Positions 15,433 to 24,311 of a DNA stretch of 32,796 nt are shown piece after piece. Numbering within the stretch: the stretch's first letter is position 1; each line of letters opens with the position of its first letter. The stretch comes from an uncultured Eubacterium sp. GTDB lineage: Bacteria > Bacillota > Clostridia > Lachnospirales > Lachnospiraceae. The stretch spans positions 1 to 32,796 of the forward strand of contig CAJTXO010000030.1 in assembly GCA_910583555.1 (NCBI GenBank). The letters run 5' to 3'. A program made the translations under genes and the position numbers. The notes below the pieces were generated by a model. It saw nothing but the letters and a program-made list of their open reading frames with translations, made no database searches and had not been told where the DNA came from.

Positions 15433-18400
15433 TTACTCTTCCTCTACTTCCAAAATCTCCTCCGACTCATCTTCTGGTTCATCTCCCGACTCCTCCATCG
15501 ACTCGTCGATCGCTTCCGCGGCAGCCTCTTCCTCTGCCACCTCGATCTGCTCCGAAAGATTATCTAACGCATCCTCATCTTCCTCACTCAGATCAAGAAC
15601 TTCATCTTCCTCCACACCTTCTTCATTCTCCATTCCCTCATTCTCCTCACCCTCGAGCTCTCCTTCGACCTCCTCGTCGAAATCATCCTCCACCGGTTCC
15701 GGTGGTTCCAGACTGTCGACCAGATCGCTGTGGAGCCCTATATTGCGGTAACGCTTCATTCCGGTTCCCGCTGGGATCAGCTTACCGATAATGACGTTCT
15801 CCTTCAATCCGATCAGCGGGTCAACCTTTCCTTTGATCGCCGCATCGGTAAGAACTTTCGTCGTCTCCTGGAATGATGCTGCCGAGAGGAACGAATTCGT
15901 AGCGAGCGAAGCTTTCGTAATACCGAGGATGATCTGTTTGCCTTCCGGCACCTCACGTCCCTCTGCCTGAAGTCTCTCCACCGTATCATCAAATTCCAGC
16001 GTATCCACTAACGTTCCCGGCAGGAAGTCCGCATCTCCGTTGTTCTCCACGCGTACCTTTTTCAACATCTGGCGGACGATCACTTCAATATGCTTGTCGT
16101 TGATCTCCACACCCTGCAGGCGGTACACACGCTGCACTTCGCGGAGCATGTAGTCCTGAACGGCGCGCACACCCTTGATCTTCAGGATGTCATGCGGGTT
16201 CACGCTACCTTCTGTCAGCTCGTCTCCGGCCTCCAGTTCCTGGCCATCCACGACTTTGATCCTCGAACCGTACGGAATGAGATACGCCTTAGACTGTCCG
16301 TTCTCATCGTCAGTAATGATCACTTCTCTCTTCTTTTTCGTATCGCGGAGCGTCACTTTACCGCCAAACTCGGAAATGATCGCCAGACCTTTCGGCTTTC
16401 TCGCCTCAAAAAGCTCCTCGACACGGGGAAGACCCTGTGTGATATCGTCTCCTGCCACACCGCCGGTATGGAATGTACGCATCGTAAGCTGCGTACCCGG
16501 CTCACCGATCGACTGTGCCGCGATGATGCCGACTGCCTCACCGACCTGAACCGGTTCGCCGGTCGCCATGTTCGAACCATAGCACTTCGCGCAGATCCCG
16601 ACATGGGAACGGCACGTAAGGATCGTACGGATCTTCACTTTTGCCTTATCCCCGGCATCGATGATCGCCTTTGTATTGACGATGCGCGCCGCGCGTTTCG
16701 GCGTGATCATGTGATTTGCCTTGACGATCAGTTCACCCGCGTCGTCATACATGCTCTCGCACGCGTAACGGCCGGTGATCCTCTCTTCCAGCGTCTCGAT
16801 CACTTCTTTTCCATCCATAAATGCCGAAATCCACATGCCCGGAATCTCATCGCGGTCCTCACTGCAATCCGTTTCCCGGATGATCAGTTCCTGTGAAACA
16901 TCGACGAGACGCCTCGTCAGATAACCGGAATCGGCCGTACGCAGCGCCGTATCGGAAAGACCTTTCCGCGCGCCGTGCGCGGAGATGAAGTACTCCAGTA
17001 CGTCAAGACCTTCACGGAAATTCGACTTGATCGGAAGTTCGATCGTACGTCCCGACGTATCCGCCATCAGTCCACGCATACCGGCAAGCTGCTTGATCTG
17101 CTTGTCAGAACCACGGGCACCGGAATCCGCCATCATATATATATTATTGTATTTATCCAAACCATTGAGCAGCGCATCGGTAATCTCGTCATCGGCATTT
17201 TTCCACGTCTCGATCACCGCGTTGTAACGCTCCTCCTCTGTCAGGAGACCGCGCCGGAAGTTCTTGAATATATCTTCCACTGTAGCCTCTGCCTCGGACA
17301 GGATCGTCTTCTTTGCTTCGGGCACTTCCATATCCGAAATGGATACAGTCATCGCGGCCCGCGTCGAAAATTTGTAGCCGAGGGCTTTGATCGCATCGAG
17401 CGTTTCCGCTGTCTTCGTCGCGCCCTGATTGTTGATACATTTTTCAAGGATCTGCTTCAACTGTTTCCTTCCGACGTGGAAGTCCACCTCGAGCTGGAGG
17501 AAGTTCTCGTCCTTTTCACGATCCACAAATCCCAGATCCTGGCTGATGATCTCATTGAAAATGAACCGGCCAAGCGTGGACTCAATGATACGAGTTTCCT
17601 TCTCTCCGTTTTTATTGATACCCTCGCGCCTTACCTTTATTTTGGCGTGAAGCGTGATTGCATGGTTTTCATAGGCAATAAGCGCCTCGTTCATACTCTT
17701 AAAGTACTTTCCTTCGCCTTTCGCGCCCGGGCGCTCCTGCGTCAGATAGTAAATACCGAGAACCATGTCCTGGGACGGAACGGCCACCGGGCCGCCGTCG
17801 GACGGTTTCAATAAGTTATTCGGTGACAGCAGGAGGAAACGGCACTCGGCCTGTGCTTCCACCGAAAGAGGCAGATGCACTGCCATCTGGTCTCCGTCAA
17901 AGTCGGCATTGAACGCCGCGCACACGAGCGGATGAAGCTTGATGGCTTTTCCTTCCACCAGTGTCGGCTCGAATGCCTGAATCCCGAGACGGTGCAGGGT
18001 AGGGGCGCGGTTCAGCATGACCGGATGCTCCTTGATGACCTGCTCCAGTATATCCCACACTTCGGACTCGAGCTTCTCCACCATTTTCTTCGCATTTTTT
18101 ATATTGTGAGCCGTCCCGTTTGAGACAAGTTCTTTCATTACAAACGGCTTAAACAGCTCGATCGCCATCTCTTTCGGAAGGCCGCACTGATAAATCTGGA
18201 GTTCCGGCCCCACGACGATAACGGAACGCCCGGAGTAATCGACACGCTTTCCGAGAAGGTTCTGACGAAAACGTCCCTGTTTTCCTTTCAGCATATCCGA
18301 AAGGGATTTCAGCGCGCGGTTTCCCGGCCCCGTAACCGGACGGCCGCGGCGTCCGTTGTCGATCAGCGCGTCCACAGCCTCCTGAAGCATACGCTTTTCG

Positions 18401-19269
18401 TTTCTCACGATAATATCCGGCGCCCCCAGTTCCAACAGCCGTTTCAGACGGTTGTTCCGGTTGATGATCCGGCGGTACAGGTCATTCATATCCGACGTCG
18501 CGAAGCGGCCGCCGTCCAGCTGTACCATCGGACGAAGATCCGGCGGGATGACTGGGATCACCGTGAGGATCATCCAGTCCGGTTTATTCCCGGACTCACG
18601 GAACGCCTCTATCACTTCCAGCCGTTTGATGATACGGGCGCGCTTCTGCCCCGTCGAACTTTTCAGCTCCGCTTTCAGTTCTTTCGATTCTTCCTCCAGG
18701 TCAATGCGCTGCAAAAGTTCCTGGATCGATTCCGCTCCCATACCGACACGGAACGTATCGCCGAAATCCTCTCTCGCCTTCTGGTACTCCTGCTCGGAAA
18801 ATACCTGTTTTACCTGGATTTCCTTTATATCTGACTCCAGAACGATATAAGCGGCAAAGTACAGCACCTTCTCCAACACTTTCGGAGAGACGTCGAGAAT
18901 AAGTCCCATACGGCTCGGTATCCCCTTAAAATACCATATGTGGGATACCGGAGCAGCTAGTTCGATGTGCCCCATGCGTTCCCGGCGCACGCTTGATTTC
19001 GTGACTTCAACCCCGCACCGGTCGCAGACTACGCCCTTATAACGAACTTTTTTATATTTACCACAATGACACTCCCAGTCCTTGCTCGGTCCAAAAATCT
19101 TTTCACAGAACAATCCATCTTTTTCCGGCTTTAATGTCCGGTAATTGATGGTCTCCGGTTTTTTCACCTCACCTCTGGACCACTCGCGGATCTTACTGGG
19201 AGAAGCCAGTTTGATCTTGATCTTATCATATGTTAATGCGTCCTGCAAAACATCGCTTACCTGTGGCAT
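15433..19269 (-). CDS. rpoC: DNA-directed RNA polymerase subunit beta'
   Basis: 1278 residues, the largest subunit of RNA polymerase. It carries the N-terminal zinc finger (WECHCGKYKK, VVCDRCGVEV), the rudder and bridge regions, the catalytic NADFDGDQMAVH motif whose three Asp residues hold the active-site Mg2+, and the second zinc cluster (CRSHVGICAKCYGSN). The ATG at 19269 follows GGAGG at six bases. It lies 35 bases behind rpoB in the same transcript and is followed by a strong terminator. Oddity: the last 91 residues (15436-15708) are an acidic tail with no Lys or Arg at all, beyond the normal end of the protein; such tails are found in some Clostridia. Confidence 0.99.
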   Translation of the reverse strand: MPQVSDVLQDALTYDKIKIKLASPSKIREWSRGEVKKPETINYRTLKPEKDGLFCEKIFGPSKDWECHCGKYKKVRYKGVVCDRCGVEVTKSSVRRERMGHIELAAPVSHIWYFKGIPSRMGLILDVSPKVLEKVLYFAAYIVLESDIKEIQVKQVFSEQEYQKAREDFGDTFRVGMGAESIQELLQRIDLEEESKELKAELKSSTGQKRARIIKRLEVIEAFRESGNKPDWMILTVIPVIPPDLRPMVQLDGGRFATSDMNDLYRRIINRNNRLKRLLELGAPDIIVRNEKRMLQEAVDALIDNGRRGRPVTGPGNRALKSLSDMLKGKQGRFRQNLLGKRVDYSGRSVIVVGPELQIYQCGLPKEMAIELFKPFVMKELVSNGTAHNIKNAKKMVEKLESEVWDILEQVIKEHPVMLNRAPTLHRLGIQAFEPTLVEGKAIKLHPLVCAAFNADFDGDQMAVHLPLSVEAQAECRFLLLSPNNLLKPSDGGPVAVPSQDMVLGIYYLTQERPGAKGEGKYFKSMNEALIAYENHAITLHAKIKVRREGINKNGEKETRIIESTLGRFIFNEIISQDLGFVDREKDENFLQLEVDFHVGRKQLKQILEKCINNQGATKTAETLDAIKALGYKFSTRAAMTVSISDMEVPEAKKTILSEAEATVEDIFKNFRRGLLTEEERYNAVIETWKNADDEITDALLNGLDKYNNIYMMADSGARGSDKQIKQLAGMRGLMADTSGRTIELPIKSNFREGLDVLEYFISAHGARKGLSDTALRTADSGYLTRRLVDVSQELIIRETDCSEDRDEIPGMWISAFMDGKEVIETLEERITGRYACESMYDDAGELIVKANHMITPKRAARIVNTKAIIDAGDKAKVKIRTILTCRSHVGICAKCYGSNMATGEPVQVGEAVGIIAAQSIGEPGTQLTMRTFHTGGVAGDDITQGLPRVEELFEARKPKGLAIISEFGGKVTLRDTKKKREVIITDDENGQSKAYLIPYGSRIKVVDGQELEAGDELTEGSVNPHDILKIKGVRAVQDYMLREVQRVYRLQGVEINDKHIEVIVRQMLKKVRVENNGDADFLPGTLVDTLEFDDTVERLQAEGREVPEGKQIILGITKASLATNSFLSAASFQETTKVLTDAAIKGKVDPLIGLKENVIIGKLIPAGTGMKRYRNIGLHSDLVDSLEPPEPVEDDFDEEVEGELEGEENEGMENEEGVEEDEVLDLSEEDEDALDNLSEQIEVAEEEAAAEAIDESMEESGDEPEDESEEILEVEEE

Positions 19270-19304
19270 ATTAATCCTCCATTCCGACTTGTTTACTATG
19301 GCTG

Positions 19305-22300
19305 CTAAAACTCTTCCGCAACTCCGATCATACTGTCATCATTCAATTCTTCCAATTCCGCTTCGCGGAATCCGGCATGTTCAAATGACTCTTCCTCAAG
19401 GTCAAACTGCTCTCCCTCCATGAGTTCAGATACGCCCTCCGACGATCCTTCCTCTACGGTTTCCGTCATCTGGATTTCCTCTCCATTTTCATCAAGCACC
19501 GTCACATCGAGCGCGAGCGACTGCAGCTCTTTCAAAAGCACTTTAAAGGATTCCGGTATTCCCGGTTCGGAAATATTGTCTCCTTTGATGATCGCCTCAT
19601 AGGTCTTGACACGCCCAACCACATCGTCGGACTTCACAGTAAGGATCTCCTGAAGAGTATAAGCAGCTCCATATGCCTCCAGCGCCCAAACTTCCATCTC
19701 TCCAAAACGCTGTCCGCCGAACTGCGCCTTACCGCCGAGCGGCTGCTGCGTCACGAGCGAATACGGTCCCGTGGAACGCGCGTGGATCTTGTCATCTACC
19801 AAATGGTGGAGCTTCAAGTAGTGCATGAAACCAATCGTAACTTCTCCGTCAAAAAACTCTCCGGTACGTCCGTCGCGAAGCTGGATCTTCCCATCTTCCT
19901 TGATCGGCACGCCGACCCATTCTTTCCGGTACTCCTCATTTTCAAGGAGGTATTTCATTACCTCAGGATCAAGTATATCTTTGTATTTTTTCTCAAACTC
20001 GTCAAGCGGCGTATTGACATAGTCATTTGCCAGCTTGAGTGTATCCATAATATCAATCTCGTTCGCGCCGTCAAACACCGGCGTTGCCACGTTAAAACCG
20101 AGCGCTTTCGCCGCCAGGCTCAGGTGGATCTCCAGCACCTGTCCAATATTCATTCGGGACGGCACGCCGAGCGGGTTCAGCACGATGTCAAGCGGCCGCC
20201 CGTTCGGAAGAAATGGCATATCTTCGACCGGAAGCACGCGGGAAACGACACCTTTGTTCCCGTGACGGCCTGCCATCTTATCTCCGACCTGAATCTTTCT
20301 CTTCTGCGCGATATAAATACGAACGGATTTGTTCACGCCCGGCGACAGTTCATCGCCATTGTCCCTCGTAAACACTTTGGCGTCCACGACAATACCAAAT
20401 TCCCCGTGAGGCACACGCAGGGACGTATCTCTGACTTCCCTTGCCTTTTCCCCGAAGATCGCGCGGAGCAGACGCTCTTCTGCCGTCAGTTCCGTCTCTC
20501 CCTTCGGTGTAACCTTGCCCACGAGAATGTCCCCGGCACGGACTTCCGCGCCGATACGGATGATCCCCTGCTCATTCAGGTCTTTCAGGGCATCGTCACC
20601 GACACCCGGCACATCCCTCGTAATCTCTTCCGGCCCGAGTTTCGTATCCCTCGCTTCTGTCTCATATTCCGTGATATGAACGGACGTATACACATCCTCC
20701 TGCACGAGACGCTCACTCAGAAGAACGGCGTCCTCGTAGTTATAACCTTCCCATGTCATGAATCCGATCAGCGGGTTTTTCCCCAGCGCGATCTCGCCGC
20801 CGGAAGTAGACGGCCCGTCCGCGATAACCTGTCCTTTTTCAATGACATCCCCTTTATTGACGATCGGCCTCTGGTTCATACACGTCCCCTGGTTGCTGCG
20901 CACAAATTTGGCCAGCTTGTATTCGTCGCGGTTTCCATCCGATTTCTTAATGATGATGCGGTCAGATTCCATGCGCTCGACAACGCCGCCTTCCTTTGCC
21001 ACCACGCAGTTCCCGGAGTCCACGGCTGCTTTCATTTCCATACCCGTTCCGACCGCCGGCGCCTCGGTCACAAGGAGCGGCACCGCCTGACGCTGCATGT
21101 TCGAACCCATCAGCGCCCGGTTTGCGTCGTCATTTTCCAAAAACGGGATCATCGCTGTTGCCACCGAAAATACCATCTTCGGCGAAACGTCCATATAGTC
21201 AATGCGGCTTCTCTGGAATTCGGATGTCTCCTCACGGTAACGCCCGGAAATATTTTTGCGCACAAAATATCCATTCTCATCGAGCGCCTCATTTGCCTGC
21301 GCCACATGATACCGGTCTTCTTCATCGGCCGTCATATAGACCACTTCGTCCGTCACGCGCGGGTTCTCGGGATCGCTCTTATCCACTTTGCGGTACGGAG
21401 CTTCCACAAATCCGTATTCATTGATCCTCGCATACGAAGCAAGGGAGTTGATCAATCCGATGTTCGGCCCCTCAGGCGTCTCGATCGGACACATTCTTCC
21501 ATAATGCGAATAGTGGACGTCACGAACCTCAAATCCGGCACGGTCTCTCGAAAGACCACCGGGTCCCAGCGCGGAGAGACGTCTCTTATGCGTCAGTTCC
21601 GACAGCGGGTTGTTCTGGTCCATAAACTGTGACAGCTGCGAACTTCCGAAAAATTCCTTCACGGCGGCCGTCACCGGTTTGATGTTTATGAGTGACTGCG
21701 CCGAAATCGTCGCCAGATCCTGCGTCGTCATCCTCTCGCGGACAACGCGCTCCATACGCGACAAACCGATGCGGTACTGGTTCTGCAAAAGCTCCCCGAC
21801 CGCACGGATCCGGCGGTTGCCCAAATGGTCGATATCATCGTCATTTCCCACCCCGTATTCGAGGTGCATATTGTAATTGATCGAAGCAAAAATATCTTCT
21901 TTTGTAATATGTTTCGGTATCAGGTCCGGTATGTTTCGTTTGATTGCTTCGTATCGGTCTTCTTCACTTTCAAATTCATCCAATATTTCTTTCAGGCGCG
22001 GATAATATACCTCTTCCGTAACGCCCAGTTCCTTTTTATCCGCATTCGGCAAAAAGGCATGCAGATCCACCATCATATTGGAAAGGATCTTCACCGTGCG
22101 CTCTTCCGTCTGGATCATAACAAACGGGATCGCCGTATTCTGGATCTCTGTCGCCTTCTCCTCCGTGATGACCGTTCCTGCCTCAGCCACCACTTCTCCC
22201 GTCATGACATCCACGACGTCTTCTGCCAGCGTAAAGCCTGCGATACGGTTGCGGAAGGCGAGCTTCTTATTAAATTTATAACGTCCGACCTTTGCCAGAT

Positions 22301-23108
22301 CATATCGTCTCACATCAAAAAACATGCTGTTGATCAGACTTTCCGCGCTGTCCACAGAAAGCGGTTCACCCGGACGGAGTTTCTTATACAGTTCCAAAAG
22401 ACCATCCTGATAGTTCTCGGACGCATCCTTCGCAAAACTGGCAACGATCTTCGGCTCTTCCCCGAACAAGTCAAGGATCTCCTGATTCGTTCCCACACCG
22501 AGCGCGCGGATCAATACCGTGATCGGCACTTTTCGGTTCCGGTCAACACGCACATAAAAAATATCATTGGAGTCCGTCTCATATTCCAGCCACGCCCCGC
22601 GGTTCGGAATAACGGTCGCGGAATACAGTTCCTTTCCGATCTTATCGTGGGCGATCCCGTAATAAATACCGGGGGAACGCACAAGCTGGCTTACAATAAC
22701 ACGTTCTGCACCATTGATGACAAATGTACCCGTCTCAGTCATTAGTGGCAAATCTCCCATGAAAATGTCATGTTCACTGATTTCTTCCGTTTCTTTATTA
22801 TGAAGTCTTACCTTCACTTTTAACGGTGCTGCATATGTCGTATCACGTTCTTTACAGGCTTCAATGGAATATTTCACATCATCCCTGCACAGCTCGAAAC
22901 TTACAAATTCAAGGCTGAGATTACCGTTGTAATCAGAAATCGGGGAGATATCACGAAAAACTTCATTTAAACCTTCTTCCAAAAACCACTTGTATGAATC
23001 TGTCTGAACCGCAATCAGGTTTGGCATCTCCAATACTTCTTTTTGTTTTGAGTAGCTCATTCTGACGCCTTTGCCCACACTGACAGGACGTATTCTGTTT
23101 TTCTCCAT
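19305..23108 (-). CDS. rpoB: DNA-directed RNA polymerase subunit beta
   Basis: 1267 residues from ATG 23108 (MEKNRIRPVSVGKGVRMSYS). An in-frame TTG directly upstream (23111) is better spaced from AAGGAG and could also be used. Conserved parts are clear: the rifampicin region (SQLSQFMDQNNPLSELTHKR, then RRLSALGPGGLSRDRAGFEV), and KMAGRHGNKGVVSRVLPVED near the active site. At codon level the rifampicin region looks wild type. The last 55 residues are a Glu-rich tail. The gene directly upstream is a divergent membrane protein, so rpoB here starts its own transcript instead of following rplJ-rplL as in many bacteria. Confidence 0.99.
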   Translation of the reverse strand: MEKNRIRPVSVGKGVRMSYSKQKEVLEMPNLIAVQTDSYKWFLEEGLNEVFRDISPISDYNGNLSLEFVSFELCRDDVKYSIEACKERDTTYAAPLKVKVRLHNKETEEISEHDIFMGDLPLMTETGTFVINGAERVIVSQLVRSPGIYYGIAHDKIGKELYSATVIPNRGAWLEYETDSNDIFYVRVDRNRKVPITVLIRALGVGTNQEILDLFGEEPKIVASFAKDASENYQDGLLELYKKLRPGEPLSVDSAESLINSMFFDVRRYDLAKVGRYKFNKKLAFRNRIAGFTLAEDVVDVMTGEVVAEAGTVITEEKATEIQNTAIPFVMIQTEERTVKILSNMMVDLHAFLPNADKKELGVTEEVYYPRLKEILDEFESEEDRYEAIKRNIPDLIPKHITKEDIFASINYNMHLEYGVGNDDDIDHLGNRRIRAVGELLQNQYRIGLSRMERVVRERMTTQDLATISAQSLINIKPVTAAVKEFFGSSQLSQFMDQNNPLSELTHKRRLSALGPGGLSRDRAGFEVRDVHYSHYGRMCPIETPEGPNIGLINSLASYARINEYGFVEAPYRKVDKSDPENPRVTDEVVYMTADEEDRYHVAQANEALDENGYFVRKNISGRYREETSEFQRSRIDYMDVSPKMVFSVATAMIPFLENDDANRALMGSNMQRQAVPLLVTEAPAVGTGMEMKAAVDSGNCVVAKEGGVVERMESDRIIIKKSDGNRDEYKLAKFVRSNQGTCMNQRPIVNKGDVIEKGQVIADGPSTSGGEIALGKNPLIGFMTWEGYNYEDAVLLSERLVQEDVYTSVHITEYETEARDTKLGPEEITRDVPGVGDDALKDLNEQGIIRIGAEVRAGDILVGKVTPKGETELTAEERLLRAIFGEKAREVRDTSLRVPHGEFGIVVDAKVFTRDNGDELSPGVNKSVRIYIAQKRKIQVGDKMAGRHGNKGVVSRVLPVEDMPFLPNGRPLDIVLNPLGVPSRMNIGQVLEIHLSLAAKALGFNVATPVFDGANEIDIMDTLKLANDYVNTPLDEFEKKYKDILDPEVMKYLLENEEYRKEWVGVPIKEDGKIQLRDGRTGEFFDGEVTIGFMHYLKLHHLVDDKIHARSTGPYSLVTQQPLGGKAQFGGQRFGEMEVWALEAYGAAYTLQEILTVKSDDVVGRVKTYEAIIKGDNISEPGIPESFKVLLKELQSLALDVTVLDENGEEIQMTETVEEGSSEGVSELMEGEQFDLEEESFEHAGFREAELEELNDDSMIGVAEEF

Positions 23109-23124
23109 CAATGATTTTCACTCC

Positions 23125-23153
23125 TTGTTTTTTTTACAGAACTGTGTTATACT
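23125..23153 (+). promoter_or_regulatory. Possible promoter of the divergent membrane protein gene
   Basis: TTGTTT (23125-23130), 17 bases, TATACT (23148-23153). It lies inside the rpoB leader, in the opposite direction. The -35 match is only moderate. Confidence 0.35.
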
Positions 23154-23186
23154 GTATCTAATTAGAGATACCACCCCTACTTTATC

Positions 23187-23232
23187 ACAGTACTGTATAT
23201 TCCATCTTACCACAATTGTAGAGCACTGTCAA
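23187..23232 (-). promoter_or_regulatory. rpoBC promoter
   Basis: On the minus strand, TTGACA (23227-23232), a 17-base spacer and TAAGAT (23204-23209). Transcription would start near 23197, giving a leader of about 90 bases. A perfect 10-bp palindrome ACAGTACTGT (23187-23196) lies at the start site, and an inverted repeat TATCT-6 bases-AGATA (23156-23171) lies further into the leader; either could be an operator or a short leader hairpin. Confidence 0.8.
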
Positions 23233-23274
23233 CACAATTTTGGTATTTTTTTCTTTTATTTAAGGAGTTTTTAT

Positions 23275-24246
23275 ATGAGAAAACGGATTCTTTCCATCTT
23301 AGTGTACCAATGTGTTGTCTGGCTTTTGTTTTTGCTGTTTGCAAATCCCTATACCACGCCGGTTAAACATACTTTTTCAGCTGTTTCTTTTTCCTTGTTT
23401 TGGGTCGTTTCGTTTGTTTCCATCATTACCTATTATGTAATATCCAGCAAAGTTCTTTCTATTGGAATATGTACGATAAAAGATGTACTCGTTCAAATCG
23501 GCTTTACCCTGCTGTTTGATCTGGTGATCGCATGTATCGTAGTCGGCGTTGTACTCAGCACCCCCAAAGGACCCGGTTATTTTGATTTCAGAGGCGTATT
23601 TGAATTAGCCTTTGGTATTTTCAACGTTATCAGTTTTTCCTTCGCTACCATTATCATAGCCGTTATCAATGCAGCGAAAGCAAGGAACTCATCATTGATA
23701 CATAGAATCATTTCCCTTTGCGCAGTAATCCTGCTCGTGATATGCCCTGCCATCACTTTGGGACTGAACACGTTCTCCCAGGACATCGGACGGGAAAACA
23801 ACGAGGCGGCAGACGCGCTGACCGAGATGCTTGTGGCAACGAATGTCAAATTTTCCTATGATAACTCGGGATATGGCGGTGTCGGTACCAATCTTATGGG
23901 CACTGGATATGACACCAATATGGTTTTCCTTGATTATGATTCAAAAAGGATCGGATTTCTATATTATGACCACGGCGGTCAATACCAATCCTTTTCCCTG
24001 ACCAAAGATCCTCTCACGACAGACGATTATAAGATCCAAAAACAATGGGCTCTGGCATTACCAGGCGATAAACTGACAACCTATTATAAAGACAATTCTT
24101 ACCGAACGACCGCGATCCAATTAGAGATGGACGATCAGTCTGTTTACAGTATCAGCGGACTGGATGCAAGCGAAGAAGGATATCACTATAGCGAACAGGA
24201 AATGGACGGCAAAGGCTGTTTTCTCGACATAGAACCTGACGATTGA
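23275..24246 (+). CDS. Integral membrane protein of unknown function
   Basis: 323 residues from ATG 23275, which follows AAGGAGTTTTTAT; longer in-frame starts run into the rpoB coding region and have no site. About five hydrophobic helices occupy residues 5-170 (LSILVYQCVVWLLFLLFA, then WVVSFVSIITYYVIS, FTLLFDLVIACIVVGVVL, IFNVISFSFATIIIAVIN, ISLCAVILLVICPAITLG). They are followed by a soluble C-terminal domain of about 150 residues, probably outside the cell. That domain is rich in Tyr, Asp and Gly (GYGGVGTNLMGTGYDTN, IGFLYYDHGGQYQSF) and acidic at the end. I do not recognise a family. The gene stands alone, divergent from rpoB. Confidence 0.8.
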   Translation: MRKRILSILVYQCVVWLLFLLFANPYTTPVKHTFSAVSFSLFWVVSFVSIITYYVISSKVLSIGICTIKDVLVQIGFTLLFDLVIACIVVGVVLSTPKGPGYFDFRGVFELAFGIFNVISFSFATIIIAVINAAKARNSSLIHRIISLCAVILLVICPAITLGLNTFSQDIGRENNEAADALTEMLVATNVKFSYDNSGYGGVGTNLMGTGYDTNMVFLDYDSKRIGFLYYDHGGQYQSFSLTKDPLTTDDYKIQKQWALALPGDKLTTYYKDNSYRTTAIQLEMDDQSVYSISGLDASEEGYHYSEQEMDGKGCFLDIEPDD

Positions 24247-24311
24247 AAAATACGTTTGCATTTCGTATCATGATAATACATAAATATTCAAACACTTAAA
24301 GGAGGTTTCAT

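Noticed and set aside
16090..17814. Two open frames of about 270 codons antisense to rpoC
   Set aside because: Shadow frames of a conserved gene; composition and lack of start signals argue against coding.
19782..21632. 616-codon open frame on the + strand inside rpoB
   Set aside because: It is antisense to conserved rpoB sequence, rich in His and Arg as expected for a shadow of a G+C-rich gene, and has no ribosome binding site or domain.
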